Source: DATBLE01 sp963837265
Lineage (GTDB): Bacteria; Actinomycetota; Thermoleophilia; Gaiellales; Gaiellaceae
DNA length: 64,000 nucleotides
Assembly (NCBI GenBank): GCA_963837265.1
Contig: CAWIMQ010000006.1
Span: forward strand, 744,001-808,000
Reading direction: 5' to 3'
Every line of letters begins with the position of its first letter. Position 1 is the first letter of the stretch. The position numbers and the translations under genes were made by a program. Shown here one piece after another: positions 14,543 through 22,295 of this stretch. The notes under the pieces are model-generated. The model saw only the letters and a program-made list of their open reading frames with translations. It was not told the DNA's origin and did not search any database.

Positions 14543-15772
14543 TCAGACCCGCAGGCGGGCGACGAAGAAGCCTGAGGTGCCGTGCCGGTGCGGAGCCGTC
14601 AACAGGCACTCCGGCCGTTTCGGATGCCGGAACGCCGGCCACTCGACGCCCAGATCCTGGACCTCCAGGCCCGAGGCGTCCACGATCGCCTCGTTCTCGT
14701 CGGCGTTCAGCGTGCAGACCGAGTACGTGACCGTTCCGCCGGGCCGCACGCGCTCGGCCGCAGCGCGGAGCAGCGCGATCTGGAGCTCCGGCAGCGGCCG
14801 GGCCCGCCAGCGCAGGTCCGGCCGCGAGGCCAGGACGCCCAGCCCCGAGCAGGGTGCGTCGACGAGCGCACGGTCGAAGCCGGTCAGCTCCGGCGAGAGC
14901 GCCAGGGCGTCGGCGTTGACGACCCGGACGTTCGCCGCGCCCAGCCGGCGCATGTTCTCCGCCAGCTCGCGGGCGCGACCCTCGTGGATCTCGACGGCGA
15001 CCACTTCGGCCGCGACGCCGGCGAGCTGCGCCGTCTTCCCACCGGGAGCCGCGCACAGGTCGAGGGCCTGCTCGCCTGCGCGGACGCCCGCGGCAAGGCC
15101 CGCGAGCTGGGAGCCACGGCTCTGCGGCCACACGCGACCCTCGGCGAGCGCCTGCGGGTCGATCCGCGCGACCCGGTAGGCGCCGGGAATGTCCGTAGGC
15201 TCGCCGTCGGGCTTCCCGCGGACCAGGCGGACGGCCGTCTCGGGCGCCTCGTTCTGGGCGCGCATCAGCGCGAGCGCGTCCGCCTCTCCCCAGTCGCGCG
15301 ACCAGACGTCGTGGACCCAGTCCGGATAGGAGTGCCTCACCGGCCCCTCCGGAAGCGAGTCGAGCAGCTCGCGCAGGCCGCCCGCCAGCCGGCGCATGAC
15401 GGCGTTCGTGAACGGTACGGCGCGCTCGAGCCGGGCGGCACGCACGAGCTCGACCGACTCGTTCACCGCAGCGTGAGCGGGAATCCCGCCGAGGTAGGCG
15501 AGCTGGTACGCGCCGACCCTGAGGGCGGCCCGGACCGGCGCGTCCAGCTTGCGGACGGGCCGGCGGCCGAGTGCCTCGATCCCGTGGTCGAGCGCCCGGG
15601 CACGTTGCACGGTTCCGTAGGCAATCTGCTGCGCGAGGGCGCGGTCGCGCTCGTCGAGGCCGGCTGCCTCCGCCGCGAAGGCGCGATCGGCGTAGGCGTC
15701 GTCCTCGAAGACGCGGAGGACGACTTCGTACGCGGCCCGCCGAGCCGGTGCTATCTGAGCCCGCGGCGCCAC
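14543..15772 (-). CDS. rsmB: 16S rRNA cytosine-C5 methyltransferase RsmB
   Basis: RsmB methylates C967 of 16S rRNA. The 409-residue product has an N-terminal NusB-like RNA-binding domain (ARRAAYEVVLRVFEDDAY, about 10-140). A SAM-dependent methyltransferase domain follows, with LDLCAAPGGKTAQLAG, FDRALVDAPCSGLG and VTYSVCTLNADENEA. Both cysteines of the family (PCSG and SVCT) are present. Its start overlaps the 3' end of fmt by 22 bases, in the def-fmt-rsmB order common in bacteria. Confidence 0.96.
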   Translation of the reverse strand: MAPRAQIAPARRAAYEVVLRVFEDDAYADRAFAAEAAGLDERDRALAQQIAYGTVQRARALDHGIEALGRRPVRKLDAPVRAALRVGAYQLAYLGGIPAHAAVNESVELVRAARLERAVPFTNAVMRRLAGGLRELLDSLPEGPVRHSYPDWVHDVWSRDWGEADALALMRAQNEAPETAVRLVRGKPDGEPTDIPGAYRVARIDPQALAEGRVWPQSRGSQLAGLAAGVRAGEQALDLCAAPGGKTAQLAGVAAEVVAVEIHEGRARELAENMRRLGAANVRVVNADALALSPELTGFDRALVDAPCSGLGVLASRPDLRWRARPLPELQIALLRAAAERVRPGGTVTYSVCTLNADENEAIVDASGLEVQDLGVEWPAFRHPKRPECLLTAPHRHGTSGFFVARLRV

Positions 15773-16527
15773 TCGCCGTAGCCCATCCGCCGGCCGCCGG
15801 GGGGCTGCACCTCGATCGGGACAAACCGGCCGTCTTCGACCCGGGCGCGCCAGACGATCACCGGCCGGCCCTCGAGCTCGGCGCGGGCGCCGACGTGCGG
15901 CGAGAGCCCTCGCACGCGGTTCACCGCCTCGACGGGGCGCGAGAGGTCGAGCTCACGGTCCTCCGGCGTCAGCTTCGCCGCGTAGGTCACGCCCTCGCCC
16001 GGCTGCGGCGTGAACGTCGGCGCAGGCAGGGCGTGCTCGAGCAGCTCGACCCCGACCTCGACCGCCCGGTCGTAGACGGCCCCGGCATCGTCTTCCGGCG
16101 AGATCGGAAACGACCGCTGGGCGGCGACCGGCCCGGCGTCGAGCTGCTCGACCAACTTGATCACGGTCACGCCCGTTTCCTGGTCACCGGCCATGATCGC
16201 CCGCTCCACCGGGGCGGCGCCCCGCCACCGCGGCAGGAGCGACGGGTGGACGTTCAGCCAGAGGTGGCGCTCGAGCAGGCTGCGCGGAATCAGCCGCCCG
16301 TACGCGACGAGAACGATCGCCGGCTCGTCCGGAAGCTCTTCCAGGCGTTCGACGACCGGGAGGGCCAGCTTCAGGGCGGTGAGCTTCGCCGGTGTCGGCC
16401 GCAGGCCCCTGCCCCGTCCGGCGGGAGCGTCCGGTTGCGTGAGCACGAAGGCGATCTCGTGGTGCCGCGCCAGCCGCTCGAGCACGGCGGCGCCGAAGGC
16501 GGCGGTCGCGGCGAAGCCGAAGCGCAC
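15751..16527 (-). CDS. fmt: Methionyl-tRNA formyltransferase
   Basis: The enzyme formylates initiator Met-tRNA using 10-formyl-THF. The 258-residue product starts at GTG (VRFGFAATAAFGAAVLE) and has LTQPDAPAGRGRGL, the catalytic segment WLNVHPSLLPRWRGAAPVE, and VTVIKLVEQLDAGPV. The C-terminal OB domain is shorter than in the usual 310-residue enzyme, ending at YGEWRRGLR. The start shares a base with the def stop (TAGTG). Confidence 0.94.
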   Translation of the reverse strand: MRFGFAATAAFGAAVLERLARHHEIAFVLTQPDAPAGRGRGLRPTPAKLTALKLALPVVERLEELPDEPAIVLVAYGRLIPRSLLERHLWLNVHPSLLPRWRGAAPVERAIMAGDQETGVTVIKLVEQLDAGPVAAQRSFPISPEDDAGAVYDRAVEVGVELLEHALPAPTFTPQPGEGVTYAAKLTPEDRELDLSRPVEAVNRVRGLSPHVGARAELEGRPVIVWRARVEDGRFVPIEVQPPGGRRMGYGEWRRGLR

Positions 16528-17093
16528 TACCCGAGGATCGGCTGCGGGCGCAGCGTCGCCATCGCCTCGCGCCGCGCCTCGGGAGTCGTCCGCTCCAGGA
16601 TCAGGACGCCGTCCAGATGGTCCAGCTCGTGCTGGGCGACGCGGGCGTCGAGCCCTTCGAGCTCGAGCCGGAGGGGTGCGCCGCCCACGTCCTGCGCCTC
16701 CAGCGTCACCGAGAGGTGGCGCTCGACCGGGACGAGGACGCCCTGGAGCGAGAGGCAACCCTCGTCGCCGGCCTCGCGCTCCTCGCCACGGTCCACGATG
16801 CGCGGGTTGACCGCCGCGATCGGCTCCTCCCGGTCGCCCGCCCTGAAGACGAAGAGCCGGCGGAGCACGCCGACCTGGTTGGCGGCGAGCCCGACGCCGT
16901 TCGCGTCGGCGATCAGCGCGGTCATCCGCTCGACGAGCCGGCGCAGGTCGGCGCCGAAATCCTCGACCTCCCGCGCGCGCAGCTTCAGGACCGGGTCGGG
17001 CCACTGCCGGATCTGGGCGAGGGCGATCTGCCGGCGCGCTTCGCGCTCGGCGTCGAGCTCCTCGTCGACGACCTGCCCGTGCTCCTCGCCCAT
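16527..17093 (-). CDS. def: Peptide deformylase
   Basis: Def removes the N-formyl group from nascent proteins. The 188-residue product has all three metal and active-site motifs: GVGLAANQVG, EGCLS and QHELDHLDG. Its first 25 residues (GEEHGQVVDEELDAEREAR) are an acidic extension before the usual start region, so an internal start cannot be excluded. It is the first gene of a def-fmt-rsmB group and is separated from priA by a 279-bp spacer with repeats. Confidence 0.95.
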   Translation of the reverse strand: MGEEHGQVVDEELDAEREARRQIALAQIRQWPDPVLKLRAREVEDFGADLRRLVERMTALIADANGVGLAANQVGVLRRLFVFRAGDREEPIAAVNPRIVDRGEEREAGDEGCLSLQGVLVPVERHLSVTLEAQDVGGAPLRLELEGLDARVAQHELDHLDGVLILERTTPEARREAMATLRPQPILG

Positions 17094-17184
17094 CGAGCCG
17101 AGAGTCTAGTCGCGGCCTCCTGCGGAAGCGCGGTCCAGCCAGGCTCGCGCGACGCCCGCGCGAGGTGGAAATGTCGCACAATCG

Positions 17185-17260
17185 GCACAGACGCGTACAC
17201 CGCCGGCTGGTAGCCTCGCCGGCAAGGGGAAAGGGGTTCTCCCCCACCCGGGTGGGGGAA
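17185..17260 (+). repeat. 76-bp interspersed element, copy A
   Basis: This copy matches 34693-34768 (minus strand): CAGACGCGT at one end, 13 variable bases, then GTAG(C/G)CTCGCCGGC, AAGGGGAAAGGGG, and a hairpin CCCCCACCC/GGGTGGGGG. Read on the plus strand it resembles a promoter (TAGCCT, 17 bases after CAGACG). Read on the minus strand, the hairpin followed by CCCCTTTCCCC could terminate the priA transcript. Both copies lie downstream of a gene in the hairpin-first orientation. Confidence 0.6.
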
Positions 17261-17280
17261 GGCTGCTTCGGGATCGCACG

Positions 17281-17329
17281 GAGAACGTTGCGTTCTCGGG
17301 ACGAGACAGCGTTCTCGGGACGAGACAGC
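17281..17329. repeat. 19-bp tandem duplication with hairpin
   Basis: The unit at 17292-17310 (GTTCTCGGGACGAGACAGC) is repeated exactly at 17311-17329. GAGAAC at 17281 can pair with either GTTCTC. It lies just beyond the priA stop and may be part of a 3' end structure. Confidence 0.55.
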
Positions 17330-17372
17330 GCGAACGGGGCGCGGCCGCGCGTGCGGCCCGCCGGCCGCCCGG

Positions 17373-19361
17373 TCACGGGCCCTGCGGGTCGACGTCGACG
17401 ACGGCGACCAGGCCGGCCCTGCGCATGGCGGGTGCAGCCGCGGCGAGCGCCCGTCCGGCGCGCGCGGCGAGCGCGCCCGGGCGATCGGTCTTGGCGACGA
17501 GTTGTGCACGATGACGCCCGCGCAGCCGCAGGATCGGTGCCGGGCCGAGCAGCTCTACCTCGTCGTCGCCGGCGCCGGGCCTGTGCCCGGCCCGCCCGCC
17601 GATCGCCGCCTTCAGCTCCTCGAGGGCCCGGACCGGGGCCTCCGGCTCCGGCCCGGCGACCACAACCCGCACGAGGTGCCGGAAGGGCGGGTACCCGAGC
17701 GCGGCCCGCCGCTCGAGCTCGCCGGCGAGAAAACGCCCCACGTCGTGACGGGCCGCAAGCTCAACCGGCCGCGCGTCCGGCTGGAAGGTCTGGATCAGCA
17801 CCCGGCCCGGCGCGTCGCGGCCGCTCCGCCCCGCAAGCTGCGTGAGCAGCTGGAACGTGCGCTCCTCGGCCCGGAAGTCGGGCAGGCTCAGCCCGGTGTC
17901 GGCGTCCACGACCGCCGCCAGCGCGACGCCGGCGAAGTGGTGCCCCTTCGCCACCATCTGCGTGCCGATCAGCACGGCTCTGTCCGTGGCCGCGAAGCGC
18001 TCGAGCGCCGCCGCCGGGTCGCGCGTGTCCGCGTCGAGCCGGATCACCTCCAGCTCGGGGACGCGGGCCCCGAGCTCGCGCTCCAGGCGCTGGGTACCCG
18101 CGCCGATCCGGGCAAGCTCGGCCGAGCCGCATTCCGGGCAGAGCTCCGGCGCAGGCTCGCCGTGGCCGCAGTGATGACAGCGGAGCCAACCGGTCGGCGC
18201 CGCTCTGGGACGGGCCGTGCCCCGTCCGGTCTCGCGGCGGTCCGCATGCAGGACGAGCGCGACATCACAGCTCGGGCACCGACGGGTCGCGCCACAGTTC
18301 CGGCAGTGAATCGCCGGCGCCAGCCCGCGCCGGTTGAGGAGCAGGATCGCCTTCCCCCCTCGGCGGACGACCGTCCCCAGCTCCGCGAGCAGCGGCCCGG
18401 ACAGCGGATACCCGGCCTCCCGGCGCAGATCGACCACCCGCACCGGCGGCAGCCGCCCGGACAGCCGGCCACCGAGCTCCAGCCGCTCGAGGGCCGCCCA
18501 GCTCTCGGGGCGCGGGGTCGCGCTCCCGAACACGGCGACCGCACCCTCCAGGGCGGCGCGCTTCGCGGCGACCGTGCGCGCGTCGTAGCGCGGATCGGAC
18601 TCTTGCTTGTACGAGGAGTCGTGCTCCTCGTCCACGCAGACGAGACCGAGCCCGCGCACGGGCGCAAAGACGGCGGAGCGGGCCCCGACGACGACCCGAG
18701 CGTCGCCTGCCGCGATCCGATCCCGCTCGTCGCGCCGCTCGGCCTCGGTCAGCCCCGAGTGAAGGAGCGCGATCCGGTCGCCGAGCCGTGCGCGGAACCG
18801 CCCGACCGCCTGGGGCGTCAACGCGATCTCAGGCACGAGCACGATCGCCCCCAGACCGCGCTCGAGAGCGGCCGCGCAGGCCTGGAGGTACACCTCCGTC
18901 TTGCCGCTGCCCGTCGCCCCGTAGAGCAAGAAGCGGCCGCCGGCACCGTCCATCGTCTCGACGATCCGGGCAATCGCTGCCCGCTGCCCGGCCGTCAACC
19001 GCTCCGGCCGTGGCTCTCCCCCGAGGCCCGCCGGGGACGGCCGCGGGTCGCCCCGCCGTGCCCGCCTCCGCGGCGCGACCAGCTCCAGCGCGCGCGCCGG
19101 CGTCGAGCCGTAGTACTCCGCGATCCAGAGGGCGAGGTCGACGAGCTCAGGCTGGATCTCGTCGACGACGGCGGAGACCGGGGCAGCCTCGACTCCCGGA
19201 GGCGCCGCGTCCTCGAGCCCGACGACGACGCCCCGCACCCTCGAGCGGCCGAACGACATCGACACGACCGCGCCCTTCGCCACGCCGTCCGGAACCTCGT
19301 ACGTGTACGGTCGGGCGACCGCGCGGGCGGAGACAAGCGGATAGACGGAGGCGAAGCCCAC
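17373..19361 (-). CDS. priA: Primosomal protein N' (PriA helicase-like)
   Basis: PriA restarts stalled replication forks. The 662-residue product has an N-terminal DNA-binding region, Walker A YGATGSGKTEVYLQ, the DEEH box in CVDEEHDSSYK, and FGSATPRPES. The zinc cluster is present (HCRNCGATRRCPSCD, then CHHCGH and CPECGS). Motifs LIGTQMVAKGHHF and QLAGRSGR follow. Actinobacterial PriA proteins often lack helicase activity, but here the motor motifs look intact. It is downstream of the zinc transporter gene on the same strand. Confidence 0.96.
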   Translation of the reverse strand: MGFASVYPLVSARAVARPYTYEVPDGVAKGAVVSMSFGRSRVRGVVVGLEDAAPPGVEAAPVSAVVDEIQPELVDLALWIAEYYGSTPARALELVAPRRRARRGDPRPSPAGLGGEPRPERLTAGQRAAIARIVETMDGAGGRFLLYGATGSGKTEVYLQACAAALERGLGAIVLVPEIALTPQAVGRFRARLGDRIALLHSGLTEAERRDERDRIAAGDARVVVGARSAVFAPVRGLGLVCVDEEHDSSYKQESDPRYDARTVAAKRAALEGAVAVFGSATPRPESWAALERLELGGRLSGRLPPVRVVDLRREAGYPLSGPLLAELGTVVRRGGKAILLLNRRGLAPAIHCRNCGATRRCPSCDVALVLHADRRETGRGTARPRAAPTGWLRCHHCGHGEPAPELCPECGSAELARIGAGTQRLERELGARVPELEVIRLDADTRDPAAALERFAATDRAVLIGTQMVAKGHHFAGVALAAVVDADTGLSLPDFRAEERTFQLLTQLAGRSGRDAPGRVLIQTFQPDARPVELAARHDVGRFLAGELERRAALGYPPFRHLVRVVVAGPEPEAPVRALEELKAAIGGRAGHRPGAGDDEVELLGPAPILRLRGRHRAQLVAKTDRPGALAARAGRALAAAAPAMRRAGLVAVVDVDPQGP

Positions 19362-19391
19362 CTCCGCCAGCCTAGGGGCAACGGCAGATGA

Positions 19392-20234
19392 CTAGACGCC
19401 GGCGGCCTGGACCACGAACTCCGTCGCGAACCCGAGGAGCAGTCCCGCGAGGACGAACCAGGTGACGAGCGACTTGGACGCGAGCCGGCGGTTGGCGACG
19501 ATCAGCTCGAGTACCACGTACAGGATCGACCCGGCGGCGAGCGCGAGGAAGAGGGTCGAGAGCTCCGTGCTCGCCCATGCCTGGCCGATCAACGTTCCGG
19601 CGAACGTCGGCCCGCCTCCGATCAGGCCGAGCAGGCCGAGGAAGCGCCAGCTCGGCCGGGCCGCCTCTCCCGAGAGCGGCGCGACGATGCCGAAGCCCTC
19701 GGTCGCGTTGTGCAACCCGAACCCGACGATCAGGACGACGGCGAGGCCGATCTCGCTCCTCGCCCCCGCCTGCCCGATCGCCAGGCCCTCGGAGAAGTTG
19801 TGCAGACCGATCCCGGTTGCGATCAGCAGCGACAGCCACGCCGCGGCGCTCAACGAGCCCGCCCAGGTGCGCTCGAACTCCGCGGCGGACGCGGCGCCCG
19901 GGCCGAGGAGCGTCTCCTCCCGCTTCGACTTCATCCAGCCGTCGTAATAGACGAGGCTCATCAGCCCGGTGCCTGCCCCGACGGCGAACAGCGCGGCGTA
20001 CCAAGAGAAGCGCGCCCAGCTCCCGCCGTCGACGGCGCTCCGCAGGGCGCCGTCCACGGGCTCGATCGCGCCGTGGATCACGTCGTAGAGCAGGAAGAGC
20101 AGGATGCCGGTGGCGGTCGCGCTCAGGGCCGCCTTCAGCCTGACCCCGGCCCCGCCGAGCCGCCCGAGCGGCAGCCCGAGGAAGATCGTCGAGCCGGCGA
20201 TCGTCCCGAGGCCGATGATCTGTCCGGATGTCAA
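19392..20234 (-). CDS. ZIP family metal transporter
   Basis: The 280-residue membrane protein of the ZIP type probably imports or moves Zn2+, Mn2+ or Fe2+. Several helices are visible, and the two metal-binding helices carry GLHNFSEGLAIG and GFGLHNATEGFGI. A cytoplasmic loop follows the third helix (KSKREETLL). The start is TTG at 20234 with GAAGGAG upstream. A strong promoter (20288-20316) and a 12-bp-arm palindrome (20256-20281) precede it, so the divergent DtxR-type regulator probably represses it when metal is plentiful. Confidence 0.92.
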   Translation of the reverse strand: MTSGQIIGLGTIAGSTIFLGLPLGRLGGAGVRLKAALSATATGILLFLLYDVIHGAIEPVDGALRSAVDGGSWARFSWYAALFAVGAGTGLMSLVYYDGWMKSKREETLLGPGAASAAEFERTWAGSLSAAAWLSLLIATGIGLHNFSEGLAIGQAGARSEIGLAVVLIVGFGLHNATEGFGIVAPLSGEAARPSWRFLGLLGLIGGGPTFAGTLIGQAWASTELSTLFLALAAGSILYVVLELIVANRRLASKSLVTWFVLAGLLLGFATEFVVQAAGV

Positions 20235-20255
20235 TGTGTGAGGCGCTCCTTCGCA

Positions 20256-20281
20256 TCGATGTAAGGCACGCCTTACATCGA
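20256..20281. promoter_or_regulatory. DtxR/MntR-type operator palindrome
   Basis: TCGATGTAAGGC (20256-20267) and GCCTTACATCGA (20270-20281) form a perfect inverted repeat around AC. The core resembles the TTAGGnnnnnnCCTAA pattern of DtxR-family sites. It starts at the predicted transcription start of the ZIP gene and lies between that gene and a DtxR-family gene. Confidence 0.8.
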
Positions 20282-20287
20282 GCCGCG

Positions 20288-20316
20288 ACTATAGTTGCCA
20301 CTCCGAACCTCGTCAA
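20288..20316 (-). promoter_or_regulatory. SigA-type promoter of the ZIP gene
   Basis: On the minus strand TTGACG (20316-20311) and TATAGT (20293-20288) are separated by 17 bases. Transcription would start near 20281, inside the operator, so a bound regulator would block initiation. Confidence 0.7.
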
Positions 20317-20328
20317 ATTTGACTAGCG

Positions 20329-21021
20329 ATGGCGCAACGGCACTCGGTCGACGACTACCTGGAGACGATCTGGTTTCTCGCGTTCCCGATCGGCGAGTAC
20401 CGGCCCGCGACCACCGGCACGCCGACGCTCGCTTCCCGCGTCGCCGAGATGCTCGGCGTCTCCCGGGCGTCGGCGGGCGAGATGCTGAAGCGCCTCGAGG
20501 CCGACGGCCTCGTCCAGCGGGGTGAGCGGAAGGAGGCGATCCTGACGACGGCGGGACGCAAGCGGGCGGAGCAGGTCGTCCGCCGCCACCGGATCGTCGA
20601 GCGGCTCTTGACGGATTTCATGGGCTATACGGCCGCGGAGGCACACGTGCACGCCGACGAGATCGGCGACACCTTCAGCGACGAGATGATCGAGCGGATG
20701 GAGGAGAAGCTCGGGCACCCCGACCGCTGTCCGCACGGCTGGCCGGTCGACACGGACTTCGAGCAGCGCGAGAACCGCGAGCTCGCTCCGCTTTCGGCGC
20801 TCGAGCCCGGCGACCGCGCGACGATCGTCCGCCTGGCCGAGCACGACGGCGAGCTCCTGCACTGGTTCTACGACGAGGGCCTCGTCCCCGGCGCCCGGCT
20901 CGAGATCCGCGCCAGCCAGGCCGCGGCCGGGCAGTTCACGGTCCGGCTGAAGGGCACGCGCCGGGATCGTGCGATCGGCGACCGCGCCGCCGCCGGGTTG
21001 TTCGTCAGGCGCGGGTCGTAG
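20329..21021 (+). CDS. DtxR/MntR/IdeR-family metal-dependent regulator
   Basis: The 230-residue product has an N-terminal winged helix (VDDYLETIWFL, then RVAEMLGVSRASAGEMLKRL), a metal-binding dimerisation domain with RHRIVERLL and HVHADEIGDTFSDEMIERM, GHPDRCPHG, and a C-terminal FeoA/SH3-like domain (about 155-230). This is the IdeR/DtxR architecture. It is divergent from the ZIP transporter, with a matching palindrome between them. The insert GEYRPATTGTPT lengthens the first helices relative to the family. Confidence 0.94.
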   Translation: MAQRHSVDDYLETIWFLAFPIGEYRPATTGTPTLASRVAEMLGVSRASAGEMLKRLEADGLVQRGERKEAILTTAGRKRAEQVVRRHRIVERLLTDFMGYTAAEAHVHADEIGDTFSDEMIERMEEKLGHPDRCPHGWPVDTDFEQRENRELAPLSALEPGDRATIVRLAEHDGELLHWFYDEGLVPGARLEIRASQAAAGQFTVRLKGTRRDRAIGDRAAAGLFVRRGS

Positions 21022-21024
21022 CCC

Positions 21025-22284
21025 TCAGGCCGTGACGGCCGTCGGAGCGGCGAGCCCGGCGGCCGCGCGGAGCGCGTCCGCCTTGTCGGTACGCTCCCAC
21101 GTGAAGTCGTGGTCATCGCGGCCGAAGTGGCCGTAGGCGGCAGTCTTGGCATAGATCGGCCGGCGCAGCTCGAGGTCGCGGATGATCGCTGCCGGCCGCA
21201 GGTCGAACTGCTCGCGAACCAGCTCCTCGATCCGCGAGGAGGCGACCTTCTCGGTGCCGAAGCAGTCCACCTCGAGCGAGACCGGGTGGGCGACGCCGAT
21301 CGCATACGCGACCTGGAGCTCGCAGCGGTTCGCCAGGCCGGCGGCAACGACGTTCTTCGCGACGTAGCGCGCGGCGTAGGCAGCCGAGCGGTCGACCTTG
21401 GTCGGGTCCTTGCCCGAGAAGGCGCCGCCGCCGTGCCGCGCGGCCCCGCCGTAGGTGTCGACGATGATCTTCCGCCCGGTCAGGCCGGTATCGCCCATCG
21501 GGCCGCCGATCACGAACTTGCCGGTCGGGTTGCAATAGAAGAAGTCCTTGTCGCCGAGCAGCCGCCGCTCGTCGTAGAGGTGTGCGGGCAGGATCGGGTG
21601 GAGGACGTGCTCGGCCAGATCGGGCTTGATCAGCGCGTCCGGGTCGAGACCCTCGCGGTGCTGGGTGGAGACGAGGACACGGACGACCTCCACGGGGCGG
21701 ATGTGGCCGTGCTCGTCCGTCTCGTAGCGGACGGTCACCTGCGCCTTGCCGTCCGGCCGCAGGTAGGGCAGGACGTCGGCCTTGCGCACCTCGGCGAGCC
21801 GCTTGCAGATCCGGTGCGCGAGCGTGATCGGCAGCGGCATCAGGTCGCCGTCCACCTCGTCGGTCGCGTAGCCGAACATCATCCCCTGGTCGCCGGCGCC
21901 TTCCCGGTCGAGCGGATCGACGTCGCCGGGGTCGTGCTGTACCTCGTACGAGAGCTCGACGCCCTGGGCGATGTCGGCCGACTGCTCGTCGATCGCGACG
22001 ATCACGCCGCAGGTGTCGGCGTCGAAGCCGTATTTCGCCCGGTCGTAGCCGATCTCACGGATCTTCGAGCGAGCCGTCCGGGGGATGTCCACATACGTGT
22101 CGGTGGTGATCTCACCGGCGACGACGACGAGGCCGGTGGTGACCAGGGTCTCGCAGGCGACGCGCCCGAGCGGGTCCTCGGCGAGGACCGCGTCGAGGAT
22201 TGCGTCCGAGATCTGGTCGGCGATCTTGTCGGGGTGCCCTTCGGTGACCGACTCGGAGGTGAAGAGGAACGACCGTTCTGCCAC
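21025..22284 (-). CDS. metK: S-adenosylmethionine synthase
   Basis: MetK makes SAM from ATP and methionine. The 419-residue product has FTSESVTEGHPDKIADQISD, GAGDQGMMFGYA, GGGAFSGKDPTKVDRSAAY and the C-terminal YGHFGRDDHDFTWER. It starts at GTG 22284, 11 bases after the stop of the upstream lipoprotein gene. The gap is too short for a riboswitch. A somewhat longer central region than in the 384-residue E. coli enzyme is usual for this type. Confidence 0.97.
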   Translation of the reverse strand: MAERSFLFTSESVTEGHPDKIADQISDAILDAVLAEDPLGRVACETLVTTGLVVVAGEITTDTYVDIPRTARSKIREIGYDRAKYGFDADTCGVIVAIDEQSADIAQGVELSYEVQHDPGDVDPLDREGAGDQGMMFGYATDEVDGDLMPLPITLAHRICKRLAEVRKADVLPYLRPDGKAQVTVRYETDEHGHIRPVEVVRVLVSTQHREGLDPDALIKPDLAEHVLHPILPAHLYDERRLLGDKDFFYCNPTGKFVIGGPMGDTGLTGRKIIVDTYGGAARHGGGAFSGKDPTKVDRSAAYAARYVAKNVVAAGLANRCELQVAYAIGVAHPVSLEVDCFGTEKVASSRIEELVREQFDLRPAAIIRDLELRRPIYAKTAAYGHFGRDDHDFTWERTDKADALRAAAGLAAPTAVTA

Positions 22285-22295
22285 GGCTTCGAAGG

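Noticed and set aside
17281..17329. Attachment site or phage remnant
   Set aside because: There is only a 19-bp double repeat with a hairpin. No integrase, tRNA or phage gene is nearby.
22285..22295. A SAM riboswitch controlling metK
   Set aside because: Only 11 bases separate metK from the upstream gene, too few for any riboswitch.
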